From contig OY723237.1 in assembly GCA_963210315.1 (NCBI GenBank), positions 2,852,001 to 2,916,000 on the forward strand: DNA of 64,000 bases. Direction: 5' to 3'. Below, one piece after another: positions 54,401 through 63,401 of the stretch (within the stretch, counting starts at the first letter, position 1; the number at the start of each line of letters is the position of its first letter). Made by a program: the position numbers and the translations under genes. Source of the DNA: Rhynchopus euleeides (taxonomy: Eukaryota > Euglenozoa > Diplonemea > Diplonemida > Diplonemidae). The notes beneath the pieces are model-generated. The model did not search any database, was not told where the DNA came from, and worked only from the letters and a program-made list of their open reading frames with translations.

Positions 54401-55155
54401 AACCCCAGCCCCCAGACCCCGCCCGACAGGGCCCCCGCCGACGCCAGGACCGGCAACACCTCTGCCACTCGCTCCGCCCGACTCACCCGACGCAGCGCGT
54501 CCAGCCCGGCGCCGATCCGGTCCTCCGAGCGGCGGACGGAGGCAGGCAGGAGAACCTCCAGGCGCGGCCTGCGGGCCACCCATCGGGATCGCCTGCGGGC
54601 CCTCCACGACCAGCGAGGGAGCCAGCCGCGTCGGTTGGCCAGGCGGCGCTGCCGTACCATCGCCGAGCCCACCAGCACCCACCCGCCCGTCGCCAGCCCG
54701 TATGCGGACGCCGCCACCACTCCTGCCCGTAGATCGCTCGCAGATAGGACCTCAACCCAGAGCGCGCCGGCGGCGATCACGGCCGCCCCGCCCAGGCCCG
54801 CCGCCAGCCCGCACGCCTCCGTGAACCCCGGGAGCACACCCGCCGCCCTGCCCGACACCCTCAGCCAGCGCACCACCCGGCTCACCCGCCCTAGGGCCCA
54901 GGAAATGCCCCGCGCCGCTCTTGATGGGGACAGCCCCGCAGCCAGCAGTACGGGCAGGACCCCCAACCCCCACCACCAGGCCCAGGCCGTCTCTCCCTGT
55001 AGTGCGACCCACCTAGGCTCCCAGACGAAGACGAACCCCCAGCACGCAGCAGCTGACGAGGCCCAGGCGCGTTCCACCCCGCCCGCCACCACCCAGCAGC
55101 ACCCTCCCACCACCGCTGCTCTCCACGCTTTCGACTGCCCCCACACACTGTGCAT
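48418..55155 (-). CDS. LINE polyprotein: OTU protease, zinc fingers, reverse transcriptase, RLE endonuclease, second OTU
   Basis: 2245 aa from the first in-frame ATG inside the element (55155); the frame is open further to about 55854. Order, N to C: Trp/Gly/Ala-rich membrane-like segments (to about 54300); OTU-1 with GDCLFAAL (about 54110-54150) and its His in SGNHYEGV (about 53770); a C2H2-type finger (FCPLTACAGS...HAQAHAD) and CMWC...CVKC; RT with KIDYANAFNMVN (about 52350-52385), GVQQGDPLGPLLFSLA (about 52185-52232) and WYLDDGTLMG (about 52100-52130); a CHEC...HVFSC knuckle (about 51107-51160); a restriction-like endonuclease with PADVF, AIDVTVW and a downstream Lys (about 50800-50975); OTU-2 with VGDCAFDAL (about 50171-50206) and QHGHYVPL (about 49840-49868); a C-terminal Cys/His finger (CEKC...CGRC...CASC, about 49600-49715); and a Gln/Gly/Ser-rich tail. 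RT plus RLE places it near R2/NeSL/Dualen-type LINEs. No frameshift or stop seen. Confidence 0.85.
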   Translation of the reverse strand: MHSVWGQSKAWRAAVVGGCCWVVAGGVERAWASSAAACWGFVFVWEPRWVALQGETAWAWWWGLGVLPVLLAAGLSPSRAARGISWALGRVSRVVRWLRVSGRAAGVLPGFTEACGLAAGLGGAAVIAAGALWVEVLSASDLRAGVVAASAYGLATGGWVLVGSAMVRQRRLANRRGWLPRWSWRARRRSRWVARRPRLEVLLPASVRRSEDRIGAGLDALRRVSRAERVAEVLPVLASAGALSGGVWGLGFLSLACLVWAGVEVAVTAARLRESEMRDAVTLDLWRSVQPMRRTRLLCATSERPPLFLGPRDLCGGDLEMEEDWTGVDEVLSQFGGSRVPNQATGDCLFAALTPTAALPSHDDIVGMRSELSRRAGDASVKPQLLHLLGDARRVEEYRAGLAGAAHGDHLALHLAAGAWDLSVVVVQEGRGQAIRVDPRRPKKQGPAPADVRVVALSGNHYEGVAMPLARRRALRESAAPAHLSPATCRDACPAALGEGAQEAEGAGLGDVRRRWFCPLTACAGSALHRHTPYSSKETLRKHAQAHADQGEEFPPSALRLLGMKKCMWCSKVMSTSLDSCVKCRPRGATPVVPNRRAPSAAEAADAGRLPPLESIHTERVGVSLSVPGAILRPAAVAYSQALWDVAANSSSTTAWLRLLLVPKTLFRTYRGGKKKQLLAKRAREEAIILWREGRASELWRRARTEAPGPGRVEAAPTWEETEEAVVQAARQGRYSAAMARTRSAGLAPATPATKAKLLAMHPEADSPAISAATRVVPADATPAEVFKALKGLPRGTGAGPSGLRADHLRELVQVEGVDVLPALTAVVNVLRRGEAPPQLARHIAGASLVALPKPDAGIRPIAVGETLRRLVAKTLTADVREQAGKLLLKGRQVGVAVDGGLEAATAVVKDFAARNRGADKVLLKIDYANAFNMVNRQAFIDAVRRDLPELSAWVEWCYASPSALIYRGEVLESQRGVQQGDPLGPLLFSLAIRQLTEDLGKLPGVEGSVWYLDDGTLMGSPGAVGHAFAILERRSAELGLVVARRKCEVISLNGHSVEGLRGAGLDVAATEKERATRMDLLHHNFEFLGAPVGDAEFCERVMDTKLREKFIPNLRQLHHLQDAQVAMTLLRHCEGFCKLVFQMRAIGYAGREYLRQYDKEIGMVLASVLGDRDGTLPDDARDQAALPVRLGGMGIRRSEDHITAAALAAASSFFPLCVQLDSGYRWDADAWRVAATAHNELVAEADWVDPHKRPGEPLRQRDLSLAIISRQHETLLAEADVLSKGRQLSASLPGAGAWVTVTPEQQFAMGREEYQVAARLRLGLVVFAPGSRCHECGDAMDVLGAHVFSCQASADRIKRHDAVKLGVLGLARDAGLGPQLEPNHLLLGGGKPADVFLPCGIGESRGRAIDVTVWSTCAESARQGAARARGYTASRAEASKHRKHGARCQEVEIAFSAFALEQSGGMGPEAVRLFRHLVSFAVDHKLGDRAELTRSWAARIVVPLMRAVGRSSLRRGALCTDLRSGQTRERVLPDPLVGVEPDYFFAPDTDLAPAPHFDGHMDAEDFMCDPDDAAGPEEPTPEPEPAPPRRPRPPPPPAEGDLPQPAGGVAADPLAQLLEWRGQTDGRLSLSSLQQQARLGLVEPDGWSFRVGDCAFDALATLGARSVKQSSGWLRQEAVRRAMRDPDLRMRVEEGPNQWAEQMMRAGSDDVRTWADFIALAAAARVTRCVVLVLIDNHQPMLLSPVGAGAVVDAHCLRRTGGQHGHYVPLVMPEPMRQHLAGLPPKPMAADVTGCDGDSPMQMVRQGGSAGQVEECEKCRRPFDRSARHHACGRCWRKVCASCAVRGERCPGYIDRVAVDVDAPDPAEQPAVTPDLREVLESARARPRRRKPIPSRMHDTPMGPRQPSAPHDSSGAAHHPTRVKEEVAEEPVAPGQDVEMHQGGGSQTSNTAPSGAPSATHGHSVPPAESASRAAPAPMQGQAQHAECPPSGSGATENHQGGGSQTSNTAPSGVPSAAPVTAAGAQPSGPAQAARRRQGGGSHTFNTAPSGTSGGTAPGGAGGIQGVAATMMRNAAQARRDGQRRSRTAASSRRLEELRQGDAAGPMEFDDDPANVWEPEDDLQAIDAYGDDETPAANIPALQELAASRVWAEGVVARARGMAPCVSMGGAIPRTVEAWRHCFHPSYGLCPLSPRVAGDVAAEWLQARILQGGAQAEPGNQTREPGVSLRVYMRKLQTEVERGE

Positions 55156-55644
55156 CAGCCTCGTCGCCCGTCTCCGCCCGACTGCCCACCAGCCTCGCGC
55201 CCGGCACCGACTCAGGGCAAATACAGCCGGCCACCAGCTCCAGCCCAGCGTCCCCGCCACCACCACCGCCCACCCAAGAGTCGCCCTTACCCAGCCAACC
55301 CCCCAGTACCCGCCCAGGGGGGGGAGCTCGGGGGAGGGGGGTGGAAAGACATAAGCTGGGAGGGGGGAGCCCGGGACGGGGGGGGGACCACACGACACTC
55401 CCTCCCACCATCCCCCACAACGCGGGCAGAGCCCATCTCGTCCCCCCCTGTCAGCTATCACGCCGGGGGCGCCGTACTTGGCCCCGCGGGGGCGGCTAAG
55501 CGGCTTCCGCCGCTCCAGAGGCCCTGCGGGCGTGGTCTCTGCAGCGGTGACCGCCGCTGCCTGCTCGGGGGGGGGCCGCGGCCCTTCCGCAGCCGTCGGG
55601 GAGTGCCGTTGGGGGGTGCATGAAGCCGGTGGGTCAGACCGGTG

Positions 55645-55800
55645 TCCAGATTTCTCAGAATTTCCAGAATTCTGAAAAATCTGGAAAAATCTGTCCAGAA
55701 TCTGGACAGATTTTCTCAGATTTTGAAAATTCTGAAAAATCTGGAATCCCCAGAATCTGCCAGAATCTGTGAAATTCTGGCAGAAATCTGTCAAACCATG
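55645..55800. repeat. CAGAATTTTCC satellite-like array (right of LINE)
   Basis: Continuation of the array at 47440-47868 (CCAGAATTCTGAAAAATCTGG words and inverses). It begins with the candidate TSD 55645-55655. Confidence 0.75.
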
Positions 55801-56620
55801 ACACACATGAATCTTTATGGGAAAGCGTCGGTGGCACCTGGTAGGGGCAAGCACGTAACGTACCCTTCAAGCCCATAGGTGAGCACACCCCGCTTGGCTT
55901 GCGGGAGTCCGTCATTGCCCCAGCTGCGGTAGAGTTCTGAACCACCCGGAAGACATGCACCGGGATACACACACACAGACCCACTGGTTTCGCAAGCCGA
56001 ACAAGATCCAACCCACGCCAGTGAAGGGGTGGGATATAATGTCCTGGCTGGAAGGTGGGTCTGTCGAAACACACACTCTCAAGTCGATCTCCCCAAGGGC
56101 TTCGCGTCTCTGAAGGTACAGCCCAACCGAAATGCGGTGCAGAAAAGGGGGGGGCGGGGGTGGTCGGTAAAATCCTGCTTGTTTTTACGGCGCAGAAGGG
56201 TGCTGCATGAATAGGCTTGGTTATTTTGTATGGCTTGCTGTATCAAAAACACACCCACACACACACCATCTCTCTTCGGCATGCGCCGTATACAGTAGTG
56301 GTATATGCCGCTCCCGAATCCCCCCGACTATTTTCGCAGTGTGACAAAGGCAAAATATTTTTTGTATTTGGGCAAAGAATGGGCATTCAGATCTCGCGGT
56401 CTGCCCCCCGTCCACCCCCCCCCCACCCCCGCACACACAGACACACCACGAAACAGCCCGCTGTTTTTTTTTCTGACAAAAATTACTTAGAAGAATGACA
56501 ATTGTAGATATGTTCGCTCATACGATGGCAGTGAGGTGAGACGGGCGGACAGGGCATATCCTGCCATCGAGTTCCACGGTAACGGCAGGGGAATGGCATG
56601 GGTTATTTTTCAGTATATTT
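55801..56620. other. Spacer between satellite and element F
   Basis: No supported gene. CA tract at 56250-56268 and a C-run at 56415-56430. Confidence 0.4.
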
Positions 56621-58590
56621 CATGAATCTGCCCCGTTAACGGCTACCGGGTATTACCGGGTCGAAAAACGGGTATTACCGGGTCCGGTAATACCCGTTTG
56701 CCCGGTAATACCCGGTTATAGCCCGGTAGCGCTACCGGGGATTTTCCATGGGAATTTCCCTTTGTTTTTGGGTTGATTCCCTTCCCCTTAGCAGTGTGTT
56801 GTGGTCGACATTGGATTATATGGCGCATGGGGTGATCGAAAGCTGGGTTCCGCAGTTCACGTCTGGTTTTTGTGGCTCACTGCAGACTTTTCGAGTTTCG
56901 CAGCAATGCTGACTACTGCACGGTGCCCACACACCACCTGAGCCCTTCCAGAGCCGGCGGTGTCGTCAGATCAGGCAGTCGAGCCACTGTTCCCGTAGCT
57001 TCCATCATTTAAGGACCTTGGCTCAGAAATGCAGAAACGGTGCGTCACCAAACTGGTTGCAAAGTGGCACAGTTGGGCACACAGTGGCACAGAGCGAAGG
57101 GCTCCTCGTTTTCAATGATCGATCCTTCGTTCAGGGAAGCCATCTTCTCTTACCCCAGGCTCGAGTGCTTGGTCACGCCAGCTCCGTTATTCGGTCACAT
57201 CGCTCTGCTGGCTGGGTGCTTGTCGCAACACTTACCTGCGAGCAGCCAACGAGCATTATGGTACCGAGAGATGCTTCTTGGCGTGGCCGGGCTTGTGGTT
57301 CCTGCCACAGCAGGTCACAGTACGGTGAGCGGACTTGCTATATTTGCTGGGGTGGCTTCAACACGGGCTCGCCACTGGACTGCCCCCGGGCCAAGGTGGA
57401 TAATCGCACCTGCCTTCGGGACGCTGAGTATCCGCCCCGTGTATGATGAGCGGAAGCTAACCAGCCTGCAGTCGACCCACGTGGTGGCCTCACGACTCCC
57501 AGACAACGGCTGGTTTGGGCAGGTGGACGGGAAGAGCTGGTTCTGGAGTTGTGGTGTCGACACGTTTCCATTTTGAGAAATTCTCTGTGATACGCTCCAC
57601 AGCAAGACGCACATTCCCATGTGAAGCCTCTCTGGCGACACCCTTGACAAGAGCACCTGGCACTCTGTACAGGACCTGCAGCTAAGATCCGGGCTGGTGC
57701 GGCAAGGTATTTGAGCGACCCCTTACGATATGATGCAATCCAGAGTAGTCCCAGCAAAACGTGGATTCGACCAGGCCCTCAATATATGCACGAGTTGCGC
57801 CTGCTTCTTGTCATCTTGCTTGGCTACTGGTCCCTCTGATAAATCATCAGCTTGGTTCGAGTCGGAACAAGTCATGATGCATGCTTCAAAGAACTTAGCC
57901 TCGTGGACAGCCTGTTGTGTGACGACACGCTCTGCCTCCGTGGAAGCGGACGAGGCCATGAAGTGCATTGAAGAGGGAGGGAGAGGAGGCAACACACGGA
58001 GGACACAGGCACAGACAGGGGGGTGTGTGTCCCTCATAGATCTTGGTTGAACGAACAGGTGTTGGAATCAGGGCCTGGGCTCATTATCTCGACCTTTGTT
58101 TGTGTAATCATCGGGGCACGCCACGCCAACACAGCCCCCCACCGCCATGCCGCAAAGCCTGCCTCATAGATCTTGGTTGTACTGAACGTGGGTGTTCCCC
58201 AGCCGTTCCCACTCCCAGTGTTCCCAGGGCCGCCTCTGTGAGGGGTGGGCCAGGAGGGGCTGCAGAGGCTGGCCTTCAGAATAACGCAGGGGGGGTCACC
58301 TATCACCTGACATTCCCCCCGCGCACCTTCCCTTGGACTGCCAGACGGAAGATCACCAGAACCCTGCAGTTGATTCACTGCGACACCCCACGAACCATCC
58401 CTGTACCAAGGAAATCCCCACGGAAAATCCCCGGTAATACGAAAACGGGTATTACCGGACCCGGTAATACCCCCAATTTTACCCGGTAATACCCGTTTTT
58501 GACCCGGTAATACCCGGTAATGGAGGCCGATTACCGGGTTTCCGGTAATACCCGGTAATACCGGTTACCCGTTAACGGGGCAGATTCATG
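56621..58590. mobile_element. Element F: ~2 kb TIR element with GGGTATTACCGGG iterons and ATATTT duplication
   Basis: Ends CATGAATCTGCCCCGTTAAC and its inverse. ATATTT occurs directly outside both ends (56615-56620 and 58591-58596), a candidate 6 bp target duplication. Subterminal arrays of GGTATTACCGGG in both orientations fill 56640-56730 and 58435-58570. The interior has overlapping minus-strand ORFs in different frames between about 58040 and 57300, one with a CxCxxC...CASCC cluster and one reading PGALVKGVAREASHG. They look like a decayed or spliced gene that I cannot reconstruct or name. Confidence 0.7.
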
Positions 58591-58914
58591 ATATTTCATG
58601 TTCTTGAGAGAGAAGGGGGTGAGGGGGGGAACACAGGCCGGCGGAGGCGGCGGCGGGGGTGGGCGACTCTGTAGAGAAAAAGGCAACGGCGTAAAGTCTG
58701 CGACATCCCCACACACACACGCACTCCGCCTCCACCCAAGGAAGATTGCAGGGGGCTGATGGCCCGGGCCTTGGTGAGAAGTCGGTTCGGCTCGTGATGT
58801 GGCCCAGCCTGCTGTGCGGAGGAATAGACAGCTCGGCACCTTGCATTGCAGGGCATGAAGACTGGCACACCAACAGCCTGCCCCACCCCCCCCCTCCCCC
58901 AAGGCTGGCAGCAA

Positions 58915-58985
58915 ATTTTTACTGCACTTTACTGCACTTTATTATACTGCATTTTACTGCATTTTATTGTATTTTATTTTCCGGA
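58915..58985. repeat. TTTACTGCA array, copy 1
   Basis: About 70 bp of alternating TTTACTGCAC/TTTATTGCAT-type decamers. A second array lies at 59658-59745. Confidence 0.8.
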
Positions 58986-59657
58986 TTTTTGGATAAAGTG
59001 CATGGTCCTGAGTGGTGCCTTGGGCTTCGCATACGTACAGCTGGGAGGACCACTATGGACAGGCCAAATGCTGGAGTCACACCCACTTTACAGAGGTGCA
59101 GCCACGTCTGCAAGTTTGCGGACAGCCGCAAACCCGCAGAAGATGGCAAAAAGTACCGCTCCTGCACGGAGGTTCTCCTGAAGGTCACAGGGACGCACCA
59201 AGGCTCCGGCAGAGAATGCAGGCCGGGATGGATGTGCCCTGCCTATGTTGGGTCGGTGGGTTAGCAGGACCTGATCGGTGCGGCCTCCGCCTGGCTTCAG
59301 TCCTGCTTTGAGTGCTTTCAGTCCGCTCTGATGTCCAGCCTCCCCGAACGGGATGGTGAAGAACCCGTACGCCAGATCAGCTCAGCTGTACAACGTCCGA
59401 GGAAGGTGGACTGCCCACCGCACACCGCCGTGCTGGTCCGCCCTGCTGCGCCTGCGGTGCTGGGGTGCGCCTGCTGCCTGATTGGCCCCGGCGCTCGGAA
59501 GCAGCATCAAGCATGCCGAACAGCAGCAGGGCGGGCCTGGCGGGGGTACTGCCTTGGTGGCCTTGTGTTGGCCAGAGTGGGCGGATCAGGGTCCCCTGGC
59601 ACGGCAGGTCAGCGTCCTGCCCACCGTCACGCCGAGCCACCCCTACAACACGCTCTC

Positions 59658-59745
59658 CTGCACTTTATTGCACTTTACTGCATTTTACTGCACTTTACTG
59701 CATTTTATTGCACTTTATTTTATTTTATGTTTTTTATTTTTAAAA
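59658..59745. repeat. TTTACTGCA array, copy 2
   Basis: Same decamer words as 58915-58985, ending in TTTATTTTATG. Confidence 0.8.
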
Positions 59746-60003
59746 TGCAGCATTTGTCCAGCCTTGCCCTCCCCCCCGCATCGCCAGCGCAAGCACACAC
59801 ACGGTAAGTGTGGATCGCACCTAGCGCACTCTGATGATACCTTCCACTGTCCTAAGCATACACGGGGTAAACTTGATTGTTTTTTTTGGAAGGACAGCTA
59901 GCTTTTCGCACTAAAAAGACTCGTAGCAGCGTTCGGTATCTGCACAGGCACCGTTCGTACAAACAAAGAACGCAACTCCAAGTCTTTTTTGTTTCAATTC
60001 TTG

Positions 60004-60208
60004 CACGGTGGGATCTTGTAAATTTTACATGTATAACTACAAGTATAATACATGTATTATACATGTATAATACTTGCATGTCAACTATTATACATGTATA
60101 ATACATGTATATGCCTGAAATATACATGTAAAATACATGTATATCAAGTAAAAATACAAGTATAATACTTGCATGTCAACTATTATACATGTATTTTTAC
60201 TTGATATA
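60004..60208 (+). repeat. Element D left TIR
   Basis: 205 bp, inverted match to the two right-side segments once element C is removed. Only isolated differences (e.g. TATAATAC against TATATAC). Confidence 0.85.
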
Positions 60209-60227
60209 GGAGGATCCTTGAAATCGG

Positions 60228-61610
60228 TAGTGGACAGTAGCGGACAGGGCGGACATTTCCTTGTGGAAAAAGTGCCCGAAAAAAAAATTCGAAAAGGTCC
60301 CCCTTACAGAATTAGCCTTTTTTCAAAAAATCGGAAAATTTCGGACCGCAATTTGTACCCAAGAAAATGCCGAATTTTCGGACTTGGTCCGATTTGAACG
60401 ATTTCCGTGCCTCTTGCAACCCCCATGAGGGGCGGCTGCTGTTTCGGGTTCTTCCGGTGGTACATGCTGGGGTGTCAGGACAGGGAATCCTGCTCGCTGT
60501 ACCCGGTGATCCCTGACGCAGCCAGGAAGTGGAGAGCCTTGGAACCCTGGTTGAGGCCTGTAACACCCGGCCTTCCTGCCACTTGTGGCATTGTGGAGTG
60601 GAGGTGGATATGGAGAAGGTTCTCTCTCCGTCCGGTCGAGCACAACCGTCCTCTCCAGCCAGGGGTCATCTACTTTCCAAACAAGGGCCAGGAACATGCT
60701 CAAACAAACCAATTGATCAGAAAATCTGGCTTGCCGTGGAATCATTGAGCATTGGGGAGTGGTTTGCCCCCTTGCTGCGTATGACATGTCCATTTTTGAC
60801 GATTTTTGGGCAGAATTTGGTGCGTGGGACCTTTCGATTTTCATGATTTTTTTCGGAATTTCGTGGGGACCGGTACCCCATTTGAGGGCCAAAAATCTCA
60901 TTTCCGAGGCCTGGGAATGGTCGCAGTGGCCTCAGATGTCCAAAAACGTTCAATTGACCTCTCCTCGAAAAAAAAATCGAAAGGTCCCCCCTACTGGCAC
61001 CCCGGATTAGGACATGTCTCTGGGGGTGTCCGGGGGCCCATTTTTGGCTGGGGAAAATGGGCCATTTTTCACGATTTTTTCGGTTTTTTGTCCGGACCGG
61101 CACCGCATTTGAGGGGCCAAAATCTGATTTCCGAGGCCCGGGAATGGTCGCAGTGGCTTCATTTGGCCAAAAACGTTCAATTTACCCTTCTCCAAAAAAA
61201 ATTCGAAAGGGTCCCCCTACAAATCGCCGGTCTTAGGAAATTTTTTTTTGGGCACCCAGATTTCAAAAATTTTCAAACTATTTTCTGGGGGGCCCTCGCT
61301 ACCAAGTGTGACTGAGTGAGAAAAAGTGAGAAGTCAGCCATGTTTGGCTGAAAACTGACGACTCGTGACTCACAGTGACCCGTAGCGAGGACCCCCCTGG
61401 ACCAAAAATCAAACTATTGAGGTCCTGGCCGGACATGTCCGGGGGGGGGTCAAAATTGGATTTCCCGAATTTCCGGGTCCGGACATGTCCGCCCGGACAT
61501 CCGGACACCAGAAAATGTCCGCCCGGACATGTCCGCCCTGTCCGGGGCGGACATTTCTGGATGTCCGGATGTCCGCCCGGACATGTCCGGGCGGGAAATT
61601 CGGGAAATGT

Positions 61611-61641
<31 letters not shown>

Positions 61642-61716
61642 TCAAAATTGGACCCGGACATCCGGACACCCGGATTTCCGGTCCGGATATGTCCGCCCTG
61701 TCCGCCCTGAAATCGC
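60228..61716. mobile_element. Possible inner element inside D bounded by GGACAGGGCGGACAT
   Basis: GCGGACAGGGCGGACAT near 60240 is matched inverted by ATGTCCGCCCTGTCCGCC near 61690-61706. The interior holds the 235 bp tandem repeat and the GGACATGTCC block. Ends are short and imperfect, so this is tentative. Confidence 0.3.
60786..61220 (+). repeat. Two-unit tandem repeat (~235 bp)
   Basis: Both units run CATTTTT..ACGATTTTT, GGACCGG(T/C)ACC, CATTTGAGG...CAAAAATCT, TTCCGAGGCC, GGGAATGGTCGCAGTGG, CCAAAAACGTTCAATT and CGAAAGG(G)TCCCCC. Substitutions are common. Confidence 0.7.
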
Positions 61717-61720
61717 CTAA
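61425..61720. repeat. GGACATGTCC palindrome cluster with poly-G
   Basis: Many overlapping copies of GGACATGTCCG and its half GGACATCCGG, with a 26-base G-run at about 61614-61640. Confidence 0.8.
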
Positions 61721-61778
61721 GGGGCCGGGGGAAATCCAGGAAAGTCGGGAAATCCAGGAATATGAAGAATCCTCCATA

Positions 61779-62123
61779 CCGTATACGTAAATATTTTGGA
61801 ACGTAAATATTATGGAACGTAATTATTATGGAACGTAAATATTTTGGAACGCTGGTGGGTTGGCGTTCCAGATTTTTTTCGTTCCATAATATTTACAGGG
61901 CTTTCTGCGACTCGGGGACTTGGACCAGGTGATCGGACGGCATACAGAGTCCCTGACGGGACCTACTCGTGCACTTTTCGCGCGATTCCTGAGGCAAGCC
62001 ATCCTCACCACCGAGTCCCCAACTGGCCCTGTAAATATTATGGAACGTAAATATTATGGAACGGACCGGGCAAAAATGGGCCCGTTCCATAATATTTACG
62101 TTCCATAATATTTACGTATACGG
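61779..62123. mobile_element. Element B copy 2 (345 bp MITE)
   Basis: Same length as 42432-42776 and differs at only a few positions (e.g. GTAATTATT for GTAAATATT). Flanked by TA on both sides. Located inside element D. Confidence 0.9.
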
Positions 62124-62551
62124 TACATGTATTTTACATGTATATTTCAGGCATTTACATGTATTTTACATGTATAATACTTGTCATGCAAGTATTATAC
62201 ATGTAAAATACTTGCATGACAAGTAAAATACTTGCATGCAAGTAAAATACATGTATTTTACTTGCATGCAAGTATTTTACTTGTCATGCAAGTATTATAC
62301 ATGTATTTTACTTGTCATGCAAGTATTTTACATGTATAATACTTGCATGACAAGTATTATACATGTAAAATACATGTAAATGCCTGAAATATACATGTAA
62401 AATACATGTATATCAAGTAAAAATACATGTATAATAGTTGACATGCAAGTATTATACTTGTATTTTTACTTGATATACATGTATTTTACATGTATATTTC
62501 AGGCATATACATGTATTATACATGTATAATAGTTGACATGCAAGTATTATA
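62124..62551. repeat. Palindromic TACATGTA / CTTGCATGCAAG array
   Basis: Over 400 bp composed almost only of ACATGTA, ACTTGCATG, CAAGTA and TATTATAC words in both orientations, so it can fold on itself at many registers. Its right part (62409-62551) belongs to the right TIR of element D. Confidence 0.85.
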
Positions 62552-63338
62552 CCGTAAACGGAAATATTGTGGACCGTAATAAAGGTGAACCGTACTATAG
62601 GTGGACCGTAAAAAAGATGGAACAAATGGGATTTTTCCGGAACTTGGAACATTTTTACGGTCCACCTATTTTACGGTTGGGATCGTGGACTTGGCGGTTT
62701 TTTTTACGAGTTCCTTCGCGACGAAGTCGCGAAGGAACCAAGGAAATCGTACGACTGGGCCTCAGCACAGAGTGTGCGCTCACCATCGTCCGGGAACTGT
62801 TCTCCCACAGTTACTGCAGGGTGTACTACACTAAAGGAGTACGATTTCCCTTAATTTTCCGGGCACTGATTCACGAATTTACATCTGGAGGGAGCCCGGT
62901 GGTCTCAGCTTCTGTCTGCGCGCCCTGCCGTACTGTGGCTGCTTTTGTGGGCTCGTGCAGCAGGTTCTACTTTTACTTCTACCGGAATGCTCCTTGCATG
63001 GTACTACACTTCTCGAGGTGTGGTGGTGGGTGAGTCTCGAGGTGAGTGGTGGTGATCGTGCCTTTTCCACACGCAGGGAGGACTTGCTTCTCTTGCTGGT
63101 GTTGGTTGCGGTGGTGGAGGGAGGGTCCAAAGCTGGGAGGTCGGGAGGCCTACGTGTGGGTGTCTGCGGCGTGGAGGCCGCAGTCCGCGCCCCGCAACCC
63201 ACCAGCCCGCGGGCGAAAAACGCATTGTCTTTTCCATATTCAGTCCCAATAAATGGTGGACCGTAAAAAAGATGGAACGTTTGGCCTTTTTTTGGGAACT
63301 TGGAACATTTTTACGGTCCACCCTTTTTCCGTTTACGG
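62552..63338. mobile_element. Element C: 787 bp element nested in the right TIR of D
   Basis: Ends CCGTAAACGGAAA and its inverse, with TA directly outside both. Each end has a subterminal hairpin built of GGTGGACCGTAAAAAAGATG and its inverse (62600-62662 and 63253-63320). Removing it with one TA restores the D right TIR. The interior has no recognised gene. Its terminus CCGTA and TA site link it to element B. Confidence 0.85.
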
Positions 63339-63401
63339 TACATGTATAATACATGTATATACTTGTAGTTATACATGTAAAATTTACAAGATCCCACCGT
63401 G

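Larger units (their letters stand above)
47869..55644 (-). mobile_element. Full-length non-LTR retrotransposon (LINE), ~7.8 kb
   Basis: Minus-strand element inserted in the CAGAATTTTCC satellite. It ends in a poly(A) tail (T-run at 47868-47882 on the plus strand) and is bounded by an 11 bp candidate TSD. One uninterrupted ORF fills most of it. The 3' UTR (47883-48417) contains long G-runs on the plus strand. An intact frame, a clean tail and the TSD point to a recent insertion. Confidence 0.8.
58591..60003. other. Spacer between elements F and D
   Basis: Includes the two TTTACTGCA arrays. The plus-strand frame ending at 59264 has a Cys-rich tail (RCSHVCKFADSRKPAEDGKKY) that looks protein-like, but no domain is recognised and no start can be justified. 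Confidence 0.35.
60004..63401. mobile_element. Element D: composite element with 205 bp TIRs, containing nested elements
   Basis: Ends CACGGTGGGATCTTGTAAAT and its inverse. The left TIR is 60004-60208. The right TIR is split by element C into 62409-62551 and 63339-63401 (206 bp in total). TIRs are built of TACATGTA and ACTTGCATGTCAAC words. TG follows the right end and precedes the left end, a possible 2 bp duplication. Inside lie a GGACATGTCC-rich block, a ~235 bp tandem repeat and MITE B2. No coding sequence is recognised, so it is probably non-autonomous. Confidence 0.8.

Noticed and set aside
59830-59900. CTGATGA followed by a pairing ACCTTCCA/TGGAAGG
   Set aside because: No GAAA follows the second strand and no cleavage site is positioned; not a hammerhead.
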